Source of the DNA: Paenibacillus kyungheensis
GTDB lineage: Bacteria; Bacillota; Bacilli; Paenibacillales; Paenibacillaceae
Direction: 5' to 3'
NCBI RefSeq assembly: GCF_028606985.1
Contig: NZ_CP117416.1
Coordinates: 2,208,001-2,272,000 of the forward strand
Length of the DNA stretch: 64,000 nt
The notes under the pieces are model-generated. The model did no database searches and had not been told where the DNA came from. It saw nothing but the letters and a program-made list of their open reading frames with translations. Every line of letters begins with the position of its first letter. The stretch's first letter is position 1. Below, in pieces: positions 8,976 to 17,793 of this stretch. The translations under genes were made by a program, and so were the position numbers.

Positions 8976-10745
8976 ATGATGGATCGACTGTTTCAAAATC
9001 ATCGTATTCGGACTAGAGAATCATTAGAAGGTGTATGGGATTTTGATAAATTGAGAGCGTTATCATTCGATGAGATATCTGAAAATATAGATTATTCCTA
9101 TAAAGTTGCTGTACCTGGTTGTTGGGAGATGCATCCTCAATTACTGACTTATCGTGGACAAGGCATTTATCGCCGTTCTATCTATATTCACCATCCATCA
9201 CATGTTAGATTGCTATTTAAAGGAGTAAGTCATACCGCCAAAGTCTTTTGGGATGGTCAACAGGTAGCCGAGCATTATAATGCCTATACTGCATTTGATA
9301 CTATGATTACAAATGTTCAGCAAGGGTATCATGAATTGTGTGTAGCAGTGGATAATTCGTTTGGTCAACATTCTGCTTTGCATATTCCTAATGATTATTA
9401 TACGTATGGTGGTATTATTCGGCCATTGATAATGGAAATAATTCCGCTACAGAGTTGTTCGATTCAATCGGTTCAATTTACTCCGGTTAAAGAAGACTGG
9501 ACGAAAAATGAGCAAGGACATTGGCAAGCGAAAGTACGGATAGCTTTACAATCTCATGCAGATCATACGATCAAAGGGCATATCCAATTTGGATTATCAC
9601 CTCTTCAGCAAGCGACGAGCTGGGAGCAAGAAGTGTCAGAGATTACGATAGAAGCTGGACAATATTTTGAATTTTTGCACACGTTTACATTTTCGGATAT
9701 ACAATCATGGTGTCCTGATCATCCTTATCTGTATGAATGGCAGACTTTCTGGTATCAGCATGAATCATCTTCTGTAGAACTTGTAGACGATTGGATTGAA
9801 CGTGTAGGGTTTCGTACTATTCAGACTCACGAAGAAAAGTTGTTATTAAATAATGAACCAATCGTGTTGAAAGGATTCAATCGACATGAGGATCATCCTA
9901 TGGTTGGTGCTTCTTTTCCTATAGCACTGATGGTGCAAGATCTAGACTTGATGATCCATACAGGTGCAAATGCTGTACGTACCAGTCATTATCCAAATGA
10001 TGAACGTTTTCTAGATTTATGTGATGAATATGGGATATTAGTATGGGAAGAAAATCATGCTCGTGGATTAAGTATAGAAAATATGCGTCATCCGCAATTT
10101 ATAGAGCAGTGTGAACAGGTTAATCGGGAAATGGTTTATCAACATTATAATCATCCATCGATTATTATATGGGCTATTCTAAATGAATGTGCAAGCGATC
10201 TAGAAGAAGGTCGAATTCATTATCAACGCCAATTGGAGCAGATTCGCAATTTGGATAATAGTCGACCTCTTAGCTTTGCTTCCCATCATCGAGAAAATGA
10301 AATCTGTTTTGATCTAGCAGATATTGTATCATTTAATCTCTATCCAGGTTGGTATGGTGATGAAGATCCGGCGGAATTATGCGATCTAGCACGTGGATGG
10401 GCAGATCAAGCAGGCGGAAAAGGTAAACCGATGATAATGAGTGAATTTGGAGCAGATGGATTTTATGGATATCGGTCGTCTACACGTGTCAAAGGTACAG
10501 AAGAACGGCAAGCAGATATTATTGAAAGTAATTTGACAGCGTATACTCAGCGAGAATATATATCTGGGATGTTTATTTGGCAATTCTGTGATTGCCGTGT
10601 GACAGAAGAAGGTATCTGGCCGATGATACGGGCACGAACACAAAATAATAAAGGAATTGTAGATGCTTATCGTCGCCCCAAACTTGCATATGAAGTGGTA
10701 ACACGATATTTTAAAGGAAGCGATGAAGCTTTGAATGGAGAGTGA
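8976..10745 (+). CDS. GH2 glycosidase, beta-glucuronidase-like
   Basis: Glycoside hydrolase family 2 in the usual order: sugar-binding jelly roll, Ig-like domain, TIM barrel. The acid/base glutamate lies in WAILNECASD and the nucleophile glutamate in MIMSEFGADG. The barrel begins with VLKGFNRHEDHP. Near the C-terminus NNK (Asn557, Lys559) matches the N-x-K motif that contacts the uronate carboxylate in E. coli GUS, which favours beta-glucuronidase over beta-galactosidase. No signal peptide, so the substrate is imported. 589 residues. AAAGGAG precedes the start. Its last bases overlap a GTG of the next frame. Confidence 0.85.
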   Translation: MMDRLFQNHRIRTRESLEGVWDFDKLRALSFDEISENIDYSYKVAVPGCWEMHPQLLTYRGQGIYRRSIYIHHPSHVRLLFKGVSHTAKVFWDGQQVAEHYNAYTAFDTMITNVQQGYHELCVAVDNSFGQHSALHIPNDYYTYGGIIRPLIMEIIPLQSCSIQSVQFTPVKEDWTKNEQGHWQAKVRIALQSHADHTIKGHIQFGLSPLQQATSWEQEVSEITIEAGQYFEFLHTFTFSDIQSWCPDHPYLYEWQTFWYQHESSSVELVDDWIERVGFRTIQTHEEKLLLNNEPIVLKGFNRHEDHPMVGASFPIALMVQDLDLMIHTGANAVRTSHYPNDERFLDLCDEYGILVWEENHARGLSIENMRHPQFIEQCEQVNREMVYQHYNHPSIIIWAILNECASDLEEGRIHYQRQLEQIRNLDNSRPLSFASHHRENEICFDLADIVSFNLYPGWYGDEDPAELCDLARGWADQAGGKGKPMIMSEFGADGFYGYRSSTRVKGTEERQADIIESNLTAYTQREYISGMFIWQFCDCRVTEEGIWPMIRARTQNNKGIVDAYRRPKLAYEVVTRYFKGSDEALNGE

Positions 10746-10753
10746 ACACCACA

Positions 10754-11914
10754 ATGAATGATATAGCCAAGCACCTGTTGCAACAGTATTTAGAACCCTA
10801 TGATCCAGCACAATCTATTCCCGCTTATATAGAAAATACATTTCGTAAACATCACCATCAAGATACATGGCAACATAGCTTAAAAGTAGCAGAACAAGCT
10901 GTTATACTGTCAGAACGGTATGGAGCTGATCCGCATATTGCTCAATATGCAGGTTATCTACATGATCTAAGTACATTATTTACAGATCAGCAGAAGTATG
11001 AACTAGCTCAACAATTAGGCATACAAATACTTAAGGAAGAACAACAAGTTCCTTATGTGTTGCATCAGAAGTTATCTAGCTGGTTAGCATCAGCATGGTT
11101 TGGCTTGGATCATCCAGATCTGCTAAGTGCGATTAAATGCCATACTACTCTTTATCCAGAGCTGGGATTGATGGATAAAATTCTTTTTGTCGCTGATAAA
11201 TGTTCATGGGCATCAGAACATTCCGCTCCCTTTATTCATCAGATGAAAAGTGCATCCGAGTATTCATTAGATGAGGCTATCATTGTCTATTTGAATTATG
11301 TGTGGCAACAGCGTGATCAGATGGTGATCCATCCATGGCTTGAAGCGACCAAAGCTATATTTGATATGGAGCAGACCAAGCAGTTACTACGTACATTGCC
11401 AGCACTTTCTCAAGATATTCAATGGGGACCGGTTACAGCTAAATTTCAACCGATAACTTCATTACACGAAATAGATACGTCATTGATCAGTAATGTATCT
11501 ATTGTACCGATGGTAGGGGATCAAGTAGTGATCATGCAATTGGAAGATGGACGCTGGGAATTGCCAGGAGGCACGCTGGAAGAAGGAGAACATTATATCG
11601 CCGCATTAGAACGCGAAGTGATGGAAGAAATGGGAGCCACATTGATCGACTACCATGTCTTTGGTTATTTTCAATGTACTTCAGAAGCAGAGACTCCGTA
11701 TCGACCTTATATTCCACATCCTTCATTTATTCGACTGACGGTGTATGGACAGGTGCAATTGGATCATCAACCGCTTAACCCTCCCGATGGAGAGCAAGTA
11801 GTGCTAGTGGATGTAGTAAGTATTGAGGAAGCTATCAAGCGCTTAACGCAAACAGGTCGACAAGATCTTGCTGACTTTTATCAGATCGGATATGATATCA
11901 GTCTGCGTTCGTGA
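10754..11914 (+). CDS. YqeK-like HD domain fused to Nudix hydrolase
   Basis: Two-domain protein, about 386 residues. Residues 1-190 resemble YqeK, the HD-superfamily symmetric Ap4A hydrolase: WQHSLKVAEQA, YAGYLHDLS (the HD pair), DKILFVADK and a C-terminal LDEAI helix. Residues 230-385 are a Nudix domain with a complete box: GGTLEEGEH, then REVMEEMGA. Both folds are known to cleave nucleoside polyphosphates. ATG 10754 is chosen; GTG 10742, overlapping the upstream stop, is possible but lies almost on top of GGAG. Probably cotranscribed with the GH2 gene. Confidence 0.8.
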   Translation: MNDIAKHLLQQYLEPYDPAQSIPAYIENTFRKHHHQDTWQHSLKVAEQAVILSERYGADPHIAQYAGYLHDLSTLFTDQQKYELAQQLGIQILKEEQQVPYVLHQKLSSWLASAWFGLDHPDLLSAIKCHTTLYPELGLMDKILFVADKCSWASEHSAPFIHQMKSASEYSLDEAIIVYLNYVWQQRDQMVIHPWLEATKAIFDMEQTKQLLRTLPALSQDIQWGPVTAKFQPITSLHEIDTSLISNVSIVPMVGDQVVIMQLEDGRWELPGGTLEEGEHYIAALEREVMEEMGATLIDYHVFGYFQCTSEAETPYRPYIPHPSFIRLTVYGQVQLDHQPLNPPDGEQVVLVDVVSIEEAIKRLTQTGRQDLADFYQIGYDISLRS

Positions 11915-11962
11915 TGTCTACTCAGGTATATAACAGGAATTGATCTAGAAAGGTGTGAATAT

Positions 11963-12475
11963 ATGGCTATTCGTACAGTATGTCTTTGTTTGCTTCAGCA
12001 AGATCAACGCTTTCTTTTTCAACGGATTGAAAATGTACATGAAAGTAAAACAATGTATCGTCCTATAGGTGGAACGATGGAGTATGGAGAAAGTAGTCTG
12101 GTCACCGTCAAGCGAGAAGTGAAAGAAGAAATTCATGTAGATATTATCCATCCTGTATTGCAGTATGTGATAGAAAATCATTTTGAATATACAGAGCAAG
12201 ATCAATCTACAGGAGTCTCAGTGCAAGGATTAGGGCACGAGATTACATTTGTTTATAGTGCGCATGTTGATGATCCTTTATTTTACAAGCAAGATATCGT
12301 ATATGGAATCGAAAGTAATGAAGTGTCTTATGAAGCAGAATGGAAAACATTACATGAACTAAAAGAAGATCCTGATGCGTTGGTAGTACCTGAAGGATTG
12401 TTAGAATTATTACTTCAAACGAAAATCAAAGAAAGCAGTTCTTCTTTGTATCATCAGATTGCTTCGGCTACATAA
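11963..12475 (+). CDS. Nudix hydrolase
   Basis: Stand-alone Nudix protein of 170 residues. The box reads GGTMEYGESS then REVKEEIHV; the usual Gly of EExG is His here, while the metal-binding glutamates remain. It lies 48 bp after the HD/Nudix fusion and probably shares its transcript. Substrate unknown: mutT-like cleaning of nucleotides and ADP-ribose or NADH hydrolysis are all possible. AAAGGTG (11949-11955) is the ribosome site. Confidence 0.85.
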   Translation: MAIRTVCLCLLQQDQRFLFQRIENVHESKTMYRPIGGTMEYGESSLVTVKREVKEEIHVDIIHPVLQYVIENHFEYTEQDQSTGVSVQGLGHEITFVYSAHVDDPLFYKQDIVYGIESNEVSYEAEWKTLHELKEDPDALVVPEGLLELLLQTKIKESSSSLYHQIASAT

Positions 12476-12517
12476 TAGAACTCAAAGTGATTATCACGAA
12501 AGTGCAGGATGTACGTT

Positions 12518-12940
12518 ATGAAAAAAGTGTCTGTACTCTTATTAAGTATCTATACTCCGCTGTTATTGTACTGGATGTTTTTCGGATTCGGTAGAGAATA
12601 TGATGCTCAAGCGGCATATCGGTATAATCTTGTTCCTTTTCATACGATCACCGATTTTGCTTTGATGCGAGTCGGGGGACGGATCGATCAGTGGATTAAT
12701 TTATTTGGCAATGTCGCTGTATTTATCCCATTTGGATTAGGGATTCCGTTTATAAAACCATATACATTGTATTCTTTGTTACTGCGCTTTGGATTATGTA
12801 TTCTTATCGTCGAAATAGTGCAAATGCTCAGCAAACGGGGGACATTTGATATTGACGATGTGATCCTTAATTCTATTGGTGTAACGATAGGTTGGTGTCT
12901 ATGGCGTTATATTTTTAATATTAATAAAAGATCATTATAA
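12518..12940 (+). CDS. VanZ family membrane protein
   Basis: A 140-residue membrane protein with about four hydrophobic segments, a NLVPFHTI-type stretch after the first segment, and the DIDDVILNSIG sequence typical of VanZ-like proteins. VanZ gives low-level teicoplanin resistance, but most chromosomal homologues have no known role. ATG 12518 has AGGA 8 nt upstream; an in-frame ATG three codons earlier overlaps that site. Follows the Nudix gene after about 40 bp. Confidence 0.82.
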   Translation: MKKVSVLLLSIYTPLLLYWMFFGFGREYDAQAAYRYNLVPFHTITDFALMRVGGRIDQWINLFGNVAVFIPFGLGIPFIKPYTLYSLLLRFGLCILIVEIVQMLSKRGTFDIDDVILNSIGVTIGWCLWRYIFNINKRSL

Positions 12941-12941
12941 G

Positions 12942-12975
12942 AAAAGCATCCTGCAATATCACAGGATGCTTTTTT
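12942..12975. terminator. Terminator between convergent genes
   Basis: AAAAGCATCCTG (12942-12953) pairs with CAGGATGC and Ts (12962-12975). The stem is flanked by A and T runs, so it can end both the vanZ transcript and the opposing MFS transcript. Confidence 0.85.
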
Positions 12976-13002
12976 ATATATTGGTATGTGGATCAATGAT
13001 AA

Positions 13003-14322
13003 TTATGACGAAGGAATAGCTTGAACATGGTTATTTGTAGGCTTACGGAACATAAAGTAATATAACAACGAAGAGATCGTATAGAGTATACCCGTAATAC
13101 TAAATGCAATCGCATATCCCCAATAAGTGCCATAGCTAGTAACCAGATACGATTGTACCGGCCCCATACTTGCCCAGCCTAACATAAATACCGTCTGCAT
13201 CAATGAGTTAGCGATACTGCGCCTTTTGTCAGATACACGATCAACCATAATTGAAGATTGAAGAGGATTGGCAGCATTCATCAACGCTTGTCGGAACAAA
13301 AAGCTCACCGAAGCGATAATCAATACATTGGTGAATCCTGTAAGTAATAAGAATGGTAATGACAATAACTGAAATACCACTACTGCCCGTACAGCGCCGA
13401 TTCGTGCTGCCAAAGAAGGCCCTAGTAACATCGAGACAATCGTCATTAATTGTCCCAACGAGATCAATATACTCATTGATGTTAACGAAACTGCAAAGCG
13501 ATTAGTAAAGTAAAGATTTAAGTAAGGAACAACCAATCCAGAACCTAGCCCAGTTAATAACTGCGCCAATAGAAAGCGGCTAATAAATACAGTATCTGAA
13601 TGAGTAGTAGAAGGAGCAGATGGAGCAGATGTTATTACGGTAGCAGGTGTTGATTGTTCTACCTGCTTATTTTCTATTATGTTGACGGCAGGTGCTGAAG
13701 AAACCGCTGAAACAGGATGTTCACGAATCATCGCCATCGGGATAAATGAAGCCAGAGTGGCTATACTACCAAGTAATAATACTAACTGTAAGCTTAATAC
13801 ATATGTAAGTCCTGTAAATTGCAGAATATCTGCAAGTACACCACCGCCAGTGTTACCGAGTACTTGCGCAGCCAGTGTCAGACAGGCAAGGTAACTAAAC
13901 ATTCGTAGGCGTTTTGATTTTTCTACATTTTCAGCTAGAAAAGGAATAGCCATCACTTGAAAAATAGAAGCAAATATACCGGAACAGATCGCTAATAATA
14001 GTAGACTTTGTTCACCTATCGCAAATGACCTACCCACAAAAAACAAACCACTAGCTAAAGCACCGAGTACCAGTAACTTTTTACGGCTAAATCGGTCGCC
14101 CATCAATCCGACAGGGATAAATAAAATAGCTGTAGCTAACGATTGAATACTAATAATACGTCCATTCATTACATCGGGGTAACCAAGCCCTTGAATATAC
14201 AAATTGTAAAGCACACTGAACATTCCTGTACCTATTTGGTAAAATAAATTCGCCCAGAAAAATAACCGCACATTGTGCGGCCAACTGCGTATTTCATTCC
14301 AGATCGATAGTAGTACACGCAT
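13003..14322 (-). CDS. MFS transporter
   Basis: Major facilitator of about 439 residues with twelve hydrophobic segments. The conserved loop 2-3 motif is MGDRFSRKKLL. The central loop, about residues 195-240 counted from this start, is a Ser/Thr/Pro/Ala-rich spacer. Substrate unknown; drug exporters of this type are common. The start is placed at the ATG with GGGAGG 8 nt upstream, and the frame extends 11 codons further without a ribosome site. No linked regulator. Confidence 0.85.
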   Translation of the reverse strand: MRVLLSIWNEIRSWPHNVRLFFWANLFYQIGTGMFSVLYNLYIQGLGYPDVMNGRIISIQSLATAILFIPVGLMGDRFSRKKLLVLGALASGLFFVGRSFAIGEQSLLLLAICSGIFASIFQVMAIPFLAENVEKSKRLRMFSYLACLTLAAQVLGNTGGGVLADILQFTGLTYVLSLQLVLLLGSIATLASFIPMAMIREHPVSAVSSAPAVNIIENKQVEQSTPATVITSAPSAPSTTHSDTVFISRFLLAQLLTGLGSGLVVPYLNLYFTNRFAVSLTSMSILISLGQLMTIVSMLLGPSLAARIGAVRAVVVFQLLSLPFLLLTGFTNVLIIASVSFLFRQALMNAANPLQSSIMVDRVSDKRRSIANSLMQTVFMLGWASMGPVQSYLVTSYGTYWGYAIAFSITGILYTISSLLYYFMFRKPTNNHVQAIPSS

Positions 14323-14442
14323 GTGATATGCCTCCCTTGGTGTATGTATCCGCAATCAACCTTCGTAGTATAACAGTTTGTGGTTTATTTATAAAGCCAG
14401 CGTGAAGGAGAAGCAGATGCATACAGCAAAAGAGTCTGTGCA

Positions 14443-15426
14443 TTAAGAATAACGAAGTATCGTTTTCTCTATTTCTTTACCGATTTGATAAATAAGAAAA
14501 GGAGCTCCAATAATAACAGTGATCGGCATGACCGAGATATCAAAAATCGGATCAATCGTACGTGATATAATATCCAACCCTAGAATCAGAACACTACCAT
14601 AAATAGCTGAACCTAGAATAAGCCAGCGAATCGGCGGATTTTTGAGAAAAAATCGTAATATACTTGGAATAATAATACCTACTAATCCAAGTGGCCCTGC
14701 TAACATAGTAGAGATACTCGTCATCAAGATCACCATGAACATACAAATAAGAGTTGCCCAGCTTAAAGAAACAGAACGAACAGCATCGGAGCGATGTTGT
14801 ACTCGTAATGAGAGTGACCAGCAGATTAAGATAGCTACTACAGTAACAGGCAACAATACCCAGATCGTAAAACGTGGATTTCCTAGCATAATCGGATTGA
14901 CTAGATGATCGATATAATCAATCGTAGAATAAGAAGAATACATCATAATCGAAATACAGGTAATAATGCATACCGCCACAATACCGCCGCTAATTTGCCG
15001 TAACGATTTTACTTTCCAGGGTAATAACTTCGCAATACTGTAAGCGAATAATCCCCCTAGAGCTGCTCCTGCAATAGCCCATACCATAATCATCCACTGA
15101 TTCAATGAAGGTGAAAAAATAATAATAATACATAACGCTAGTGCAGTTCCTTGAGTTAGTCCCATCGTAGAAGGAGAAGTCATCGTATTGCGTGAAATAT
15201 ACTGCATCACTGTACCCGATACCGCCAGACAAGCACCAACTAGAATACAACCTAATGTGCGAAAAATAGATGAATAGCGTGAATAAAAATTTTCGTTATT
15301 AATAGTTACTGAAAAATAACATTCGACGATTGCTAAAACAACACCAATAATCAGTACCATCACAATATAATGAGGTACACGTTGAGGAGTTGCAGAAGCA
15401 TCTGGAATCGCTGTAGAGCGAGACAT
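14443..15426 (-). CDS. FecCD-type iron-siderophore permease
   Basis: BtuC/FecCD family permease, about 327 residues with 8-10 membrane segments. Diagnostic stretches are LGCILVGACLAVSGTVMQ near the N-terminus and MLAGPLGLVGIIIPSILRF near the C-terminus. It most resembles YclO/CeuC-type subunits for catecholate siderophores. No binding protein, second permease or FecE-type ATPase is adjacent; the ABC ATPase 3.4 kb away is a YlmA type. The ATG at 15426 is 11 nt after AAAGGAG; a GTG at 15438 overlaps that site and is less likely. Confidence 0.85.
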   Translation of the reverse strand: MSRSTAIPDASATPQRVPHYIVMVLIIGVVLAIVECYFSVTINNENFYSRYSSIFRTLGCILVGACLAVSGTVMQYISRNTMTSPSTMGLTQGTALALCIIIIFSPSLNQWMIMVWAIAGAALGGLFAYSIAKLLPWKVKSLRQISGGIVAVCIITCISIMMYSSYSTIDYIDHLVNPIMLGNPRFTIWVLLPVTVVAILICWSLSLRVQHRSDAVRSVSLSWATLICMFMVILMTSISTMLAGPLGLVGIIIPSILRFFLKNPPIRWLILGSAIYGSVLILGLDIISRTIDPIFDISVMPITVIIGAPFLIYQIGKEIEKTILRYS

Positions 15427-15710
15427 AAAACAATTCACTCCTTTATGATATTGAGTATTTATCCAAATCTACATATGTAAGTGCTACATGACTATCTTAT
15501 AAGAGGTCAGCCTATAGATATTGCTTTGTAGAGTACTTTATTATTATCGGAAAGAACCTTGTTATTTTTCACTGTTGGAGCAAAAATTTACATAATTAAT
15601 AAAAATACAACAAAAATTCAAAGCTAGCCGACTTTTAATATGGTAAACTTTGTTAAAATAAACAAAAGATTTCATCAACGAATCAATTTACAGACAGGTG
15701 GGGTAAAGCA

Positions 15711-16586
15711 GTGAATACAATCAAATCACAAGAGCAGATTATCCATATGATTATGACATGGGCAGCACAGACAGCCAATATTCGTGCTGTCGTATTAGCA
15801 GGAGTTCATGCAAATAATCCAAGCAATACTGATCCTTTAGAAACGTATCATTTTCAACTTATTGTCAACGAATTGAATACGATGATCTGGCAAGAAGATT
15901 GGTTACACATATGTGGAGAGCCATTAACTACATTACAACATATTCGTCATCATTCTGTGACAGGCGCTGTTGCTTGCACCCAAAATGTGTTATATACCGA
16001 TGGGGTAGAGGTTGAATTTCAAATATATCCGATCAGTGAATGGGAAAATCAGATCGATAACGAATTGTCTGCTTCTACTACACCTGTATATCAGATATTA
16101 TTGGATAAAGATCATCGGATTCAAGAATCGATTGTTGTACTGGATCAGCAATCAGTACGCTTAAATAAACCAGTTCGGCACGAATATGAGCAGGTTCAGC
16201 ACGAATTTTGGTGGTATTGTATGCAAACAGCAAAAAGCCTGTTACAACAACAAGTGTTGCTTGCTAAATATCAACTAGATCATATTCTTCGTATTCGTTA
16301 TTTAGAAAAGATGCTTGATTGGTATGCAGGTAGTCAACATCAATGGGATATTCTGTACCATCATGATCGTGCAGGATACCGACAACAGTTAGAACCGGAA
16401 TTAGCTCGATCATTAACACAGACGTATGCTGGCGATAATATAGAAGAGAATTGGAACAGCTTACTTCATATGATCCATTTGTTCCGACATTTATCTATCC
16501 ATGTAGCAGAAGCGACAGATTATGTGTATGATCATGAACAAGATCAACGGATGATTCAATATGTACAACAACTCAAACCTGAATAA
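15711..16586 (+). CDS. Degenerate ANT(6)/AadK-like nucleotidyltransferase
   Basis: A 291-residue protein with the overall layout of streptomycin 6-adenylyltransferases (AadK/AadE): N-terminal IRAVVLAG strand, VLLDKDHRI-like segment (ILLDKDHRI), and the helical C-terminus starting EFWWYC. Active-site residues are not kept. The GS(R) after the strand is GVH (residues 31-33), the DYD aspartate pair is replaced by TYHF (45-48), and the third acidic strand reads VEFQIYP. It is therefore probably not an aminoglycoside resistance enzyme. GTG start behind AGGTGGGG. Own terminator. Confidence 0.65.
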   Translation: MNTIKSQEQIIHMIMTWAAQTANIRAVVLAGVHANNPSNTDPLETYHFQLIVNELNTMIWQEDWLHICGEPLTTLQHIRHHSVTGAVACTQNVLYTDGVEVEFQIYPISEWENQIDNELSASTTPVYQILLDKDHRIQESIVVLDQQSVRLNKPVRHEYEQVQHEFWWYCMQTAKSLLQQQVLLAKYQLDHILRIRYLEKMLDWYAGSQHQWDILYHHDRAGYRQQLEPELARSLTQTYAGDNIEENWNSLLHMIHLFRHLSIHVAEATDYVYDHEQDQRMIQYVQQLKPE

Positions 16587-16620
16587 ATATAGATCATGCT
16601 CTTTGCACTATGTATATTCA

Positions 16621-16660
16621 AAAAGACTGAATCCCGGGTTCTCCCAAGATTCAGTCTTTT
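16621..16660. terminator. Bidirectional terminator
   Basis: AAAAGACTGAATC (16621-16633) pairs perfectly with GATTCAGTCTTTT (16648-16660). It sits between convergent genes and has A/T tracts on both sides. Confidence 0.9.
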
Positions 16661-16668
16661 GTTTGAAT

Positions 16669-17727
16669 TTAACGTAATACTTGTTGAACAGTACCTGATC
16701 CGTTAGCCGTCTGAACACGAGCCATAGCTCCATTGATTAGTGTCAGTTGTGGAGGAATATGTCCAATATCTACATTATAAATAACAGGAATCTGTTGTTC
16801 TCCAAATACAGATTGTAACGCATCTTGAATTTCAAAATTTTTGACAGGTGTATATCCAGCAGGTCTACCGATAAGAACTCCGCGTGTGTGCTGGAACCAA
16901 CCTGCTTGATTCATTTGCCAGAGGTGACGGTAGATATCACCAGCATTCATTTCACAGCTTTCCAGATACCATATAAATCCTTCGTCTTGATGATAATGCT
17001 CAATAAAATCAGGCACAGGAGACCACGGTGTCCCGATTAGTGCAGCAATCACATCCATACATCCACCAATCAAGCGACCTGTGAATTCAAGTGAAGCTTC
17101 TGGTTGATCTTCATGCCCGAGAATCTTCCATTCTGTAGGTGTATCCAAATTAAAGTTAGGCTTAGAATAATCGCTATGAGTCTGATGATAAGCTGAAGAA
17201 TGTTGTTCTATTTGATCTCCAGAGACAGCAGACAATAGATCTTGCCAGCGAATAGTGAGATCATCATCCGCTCCAGAAATATCAACAACTCCCGGCCCAT
17301 GAGCAGAAGCGTAACCTGTCATCAAAGTATAGGTGAATGTTAATGTGCTAATATCTGAAAATCCTAAAATCCATGTAGGTGTAGCTTGACGAATTTTCTC
17401 CCAATTCAATAATGGTAAAATATCCATTAGAAATTCTCCACCCCATGGAGGAATAATCGCTTTGACTTTGTCATCAAGCAAGAATTGCTCCAGTTCTGCT
17501 GCACGTTGTTCTTTAGGTAGACTCACACATTTATCATTCGTCCATACACTACTACCTACACGTGTCTGATATCCTAATTGATGTAGATAAGCAGTAGAAC
17601 GATGAATCAAATGATGAATCTCTGCTTCTAGTCCGCTCGATGGAGCGATAATACCGATAAGGTCACCTGCTTGCAAAGGAGCAGGGTATATAATGTGTGA
17701 ATGATAATTAGATGAATGATTTGCCAT
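16669..17727 (-). CDS. S66 peptidase, LD-carboxypeptidase/MccF-like
   Basis: Serine peptidase family S66, 352 residues. The nucleophile elbow is GFSDIS (Ser124). The rest of the triad is expected in the WYLESCEMN glutamate and the VDIGHIPPQ histidine near the C-terminus. Family members cut murein tetrapeptides or detoxify microcin C-like peptidyl adenylates (MccF). The length and the PPWGGEFLMDILP segment fit the MccF branch better. AGGAGG is 10 nt before the ATG. No signal peptide, so cytoplasmic. Confidence 0.85.
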   Translation of the reverse strand: MANHSSNYHSHIIYPAPLQAGDLIGIIAPSSGLEAEIHHLIHRSTAYLHQLGYQTRVGSSVWTNDKCVSLPKEQRAAELEQFLLDDKVKAIIPPWGGEFLMDILPLLNWEKIRQATPTWILGFSDISTLTFTYTLMTGYASAHGPGVVDISGADDDLTIRWQDLLSAVSGDQIEQHSSAYHQTHSDYSKPNFNLDTPTEWKILGHEDQPEASLEFTGRLIGGCMDVIAALIGTPWSPVPDFIEHYHQDEGFIWYLESCEMNAGDIYRHLWQMNQAGWFQHTRGVLIGRPAGYTPVKNFEIQDALQSVFGEQQIPVIYNVDIGHIPPQLTLINGAMARVQTANGSGTVQQVLR

Positions 17728-17793
17728 AATACATAAGCCTCCTACGAATCGGATACAATATTAATTTGAAATACTTATAGATAGCTACTTTGA

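Noticed and set aside
10386-10811. 141-residue open frame opposite the GH2 end
   Set aside because: It lies over the conserved GH2 barrel and has composition of a shadow frame.
15711-16586. Streptomycin resistance gene
   Set aside because: The layout fits, but the nucleotide-binding and metal-binding residues are replaced.
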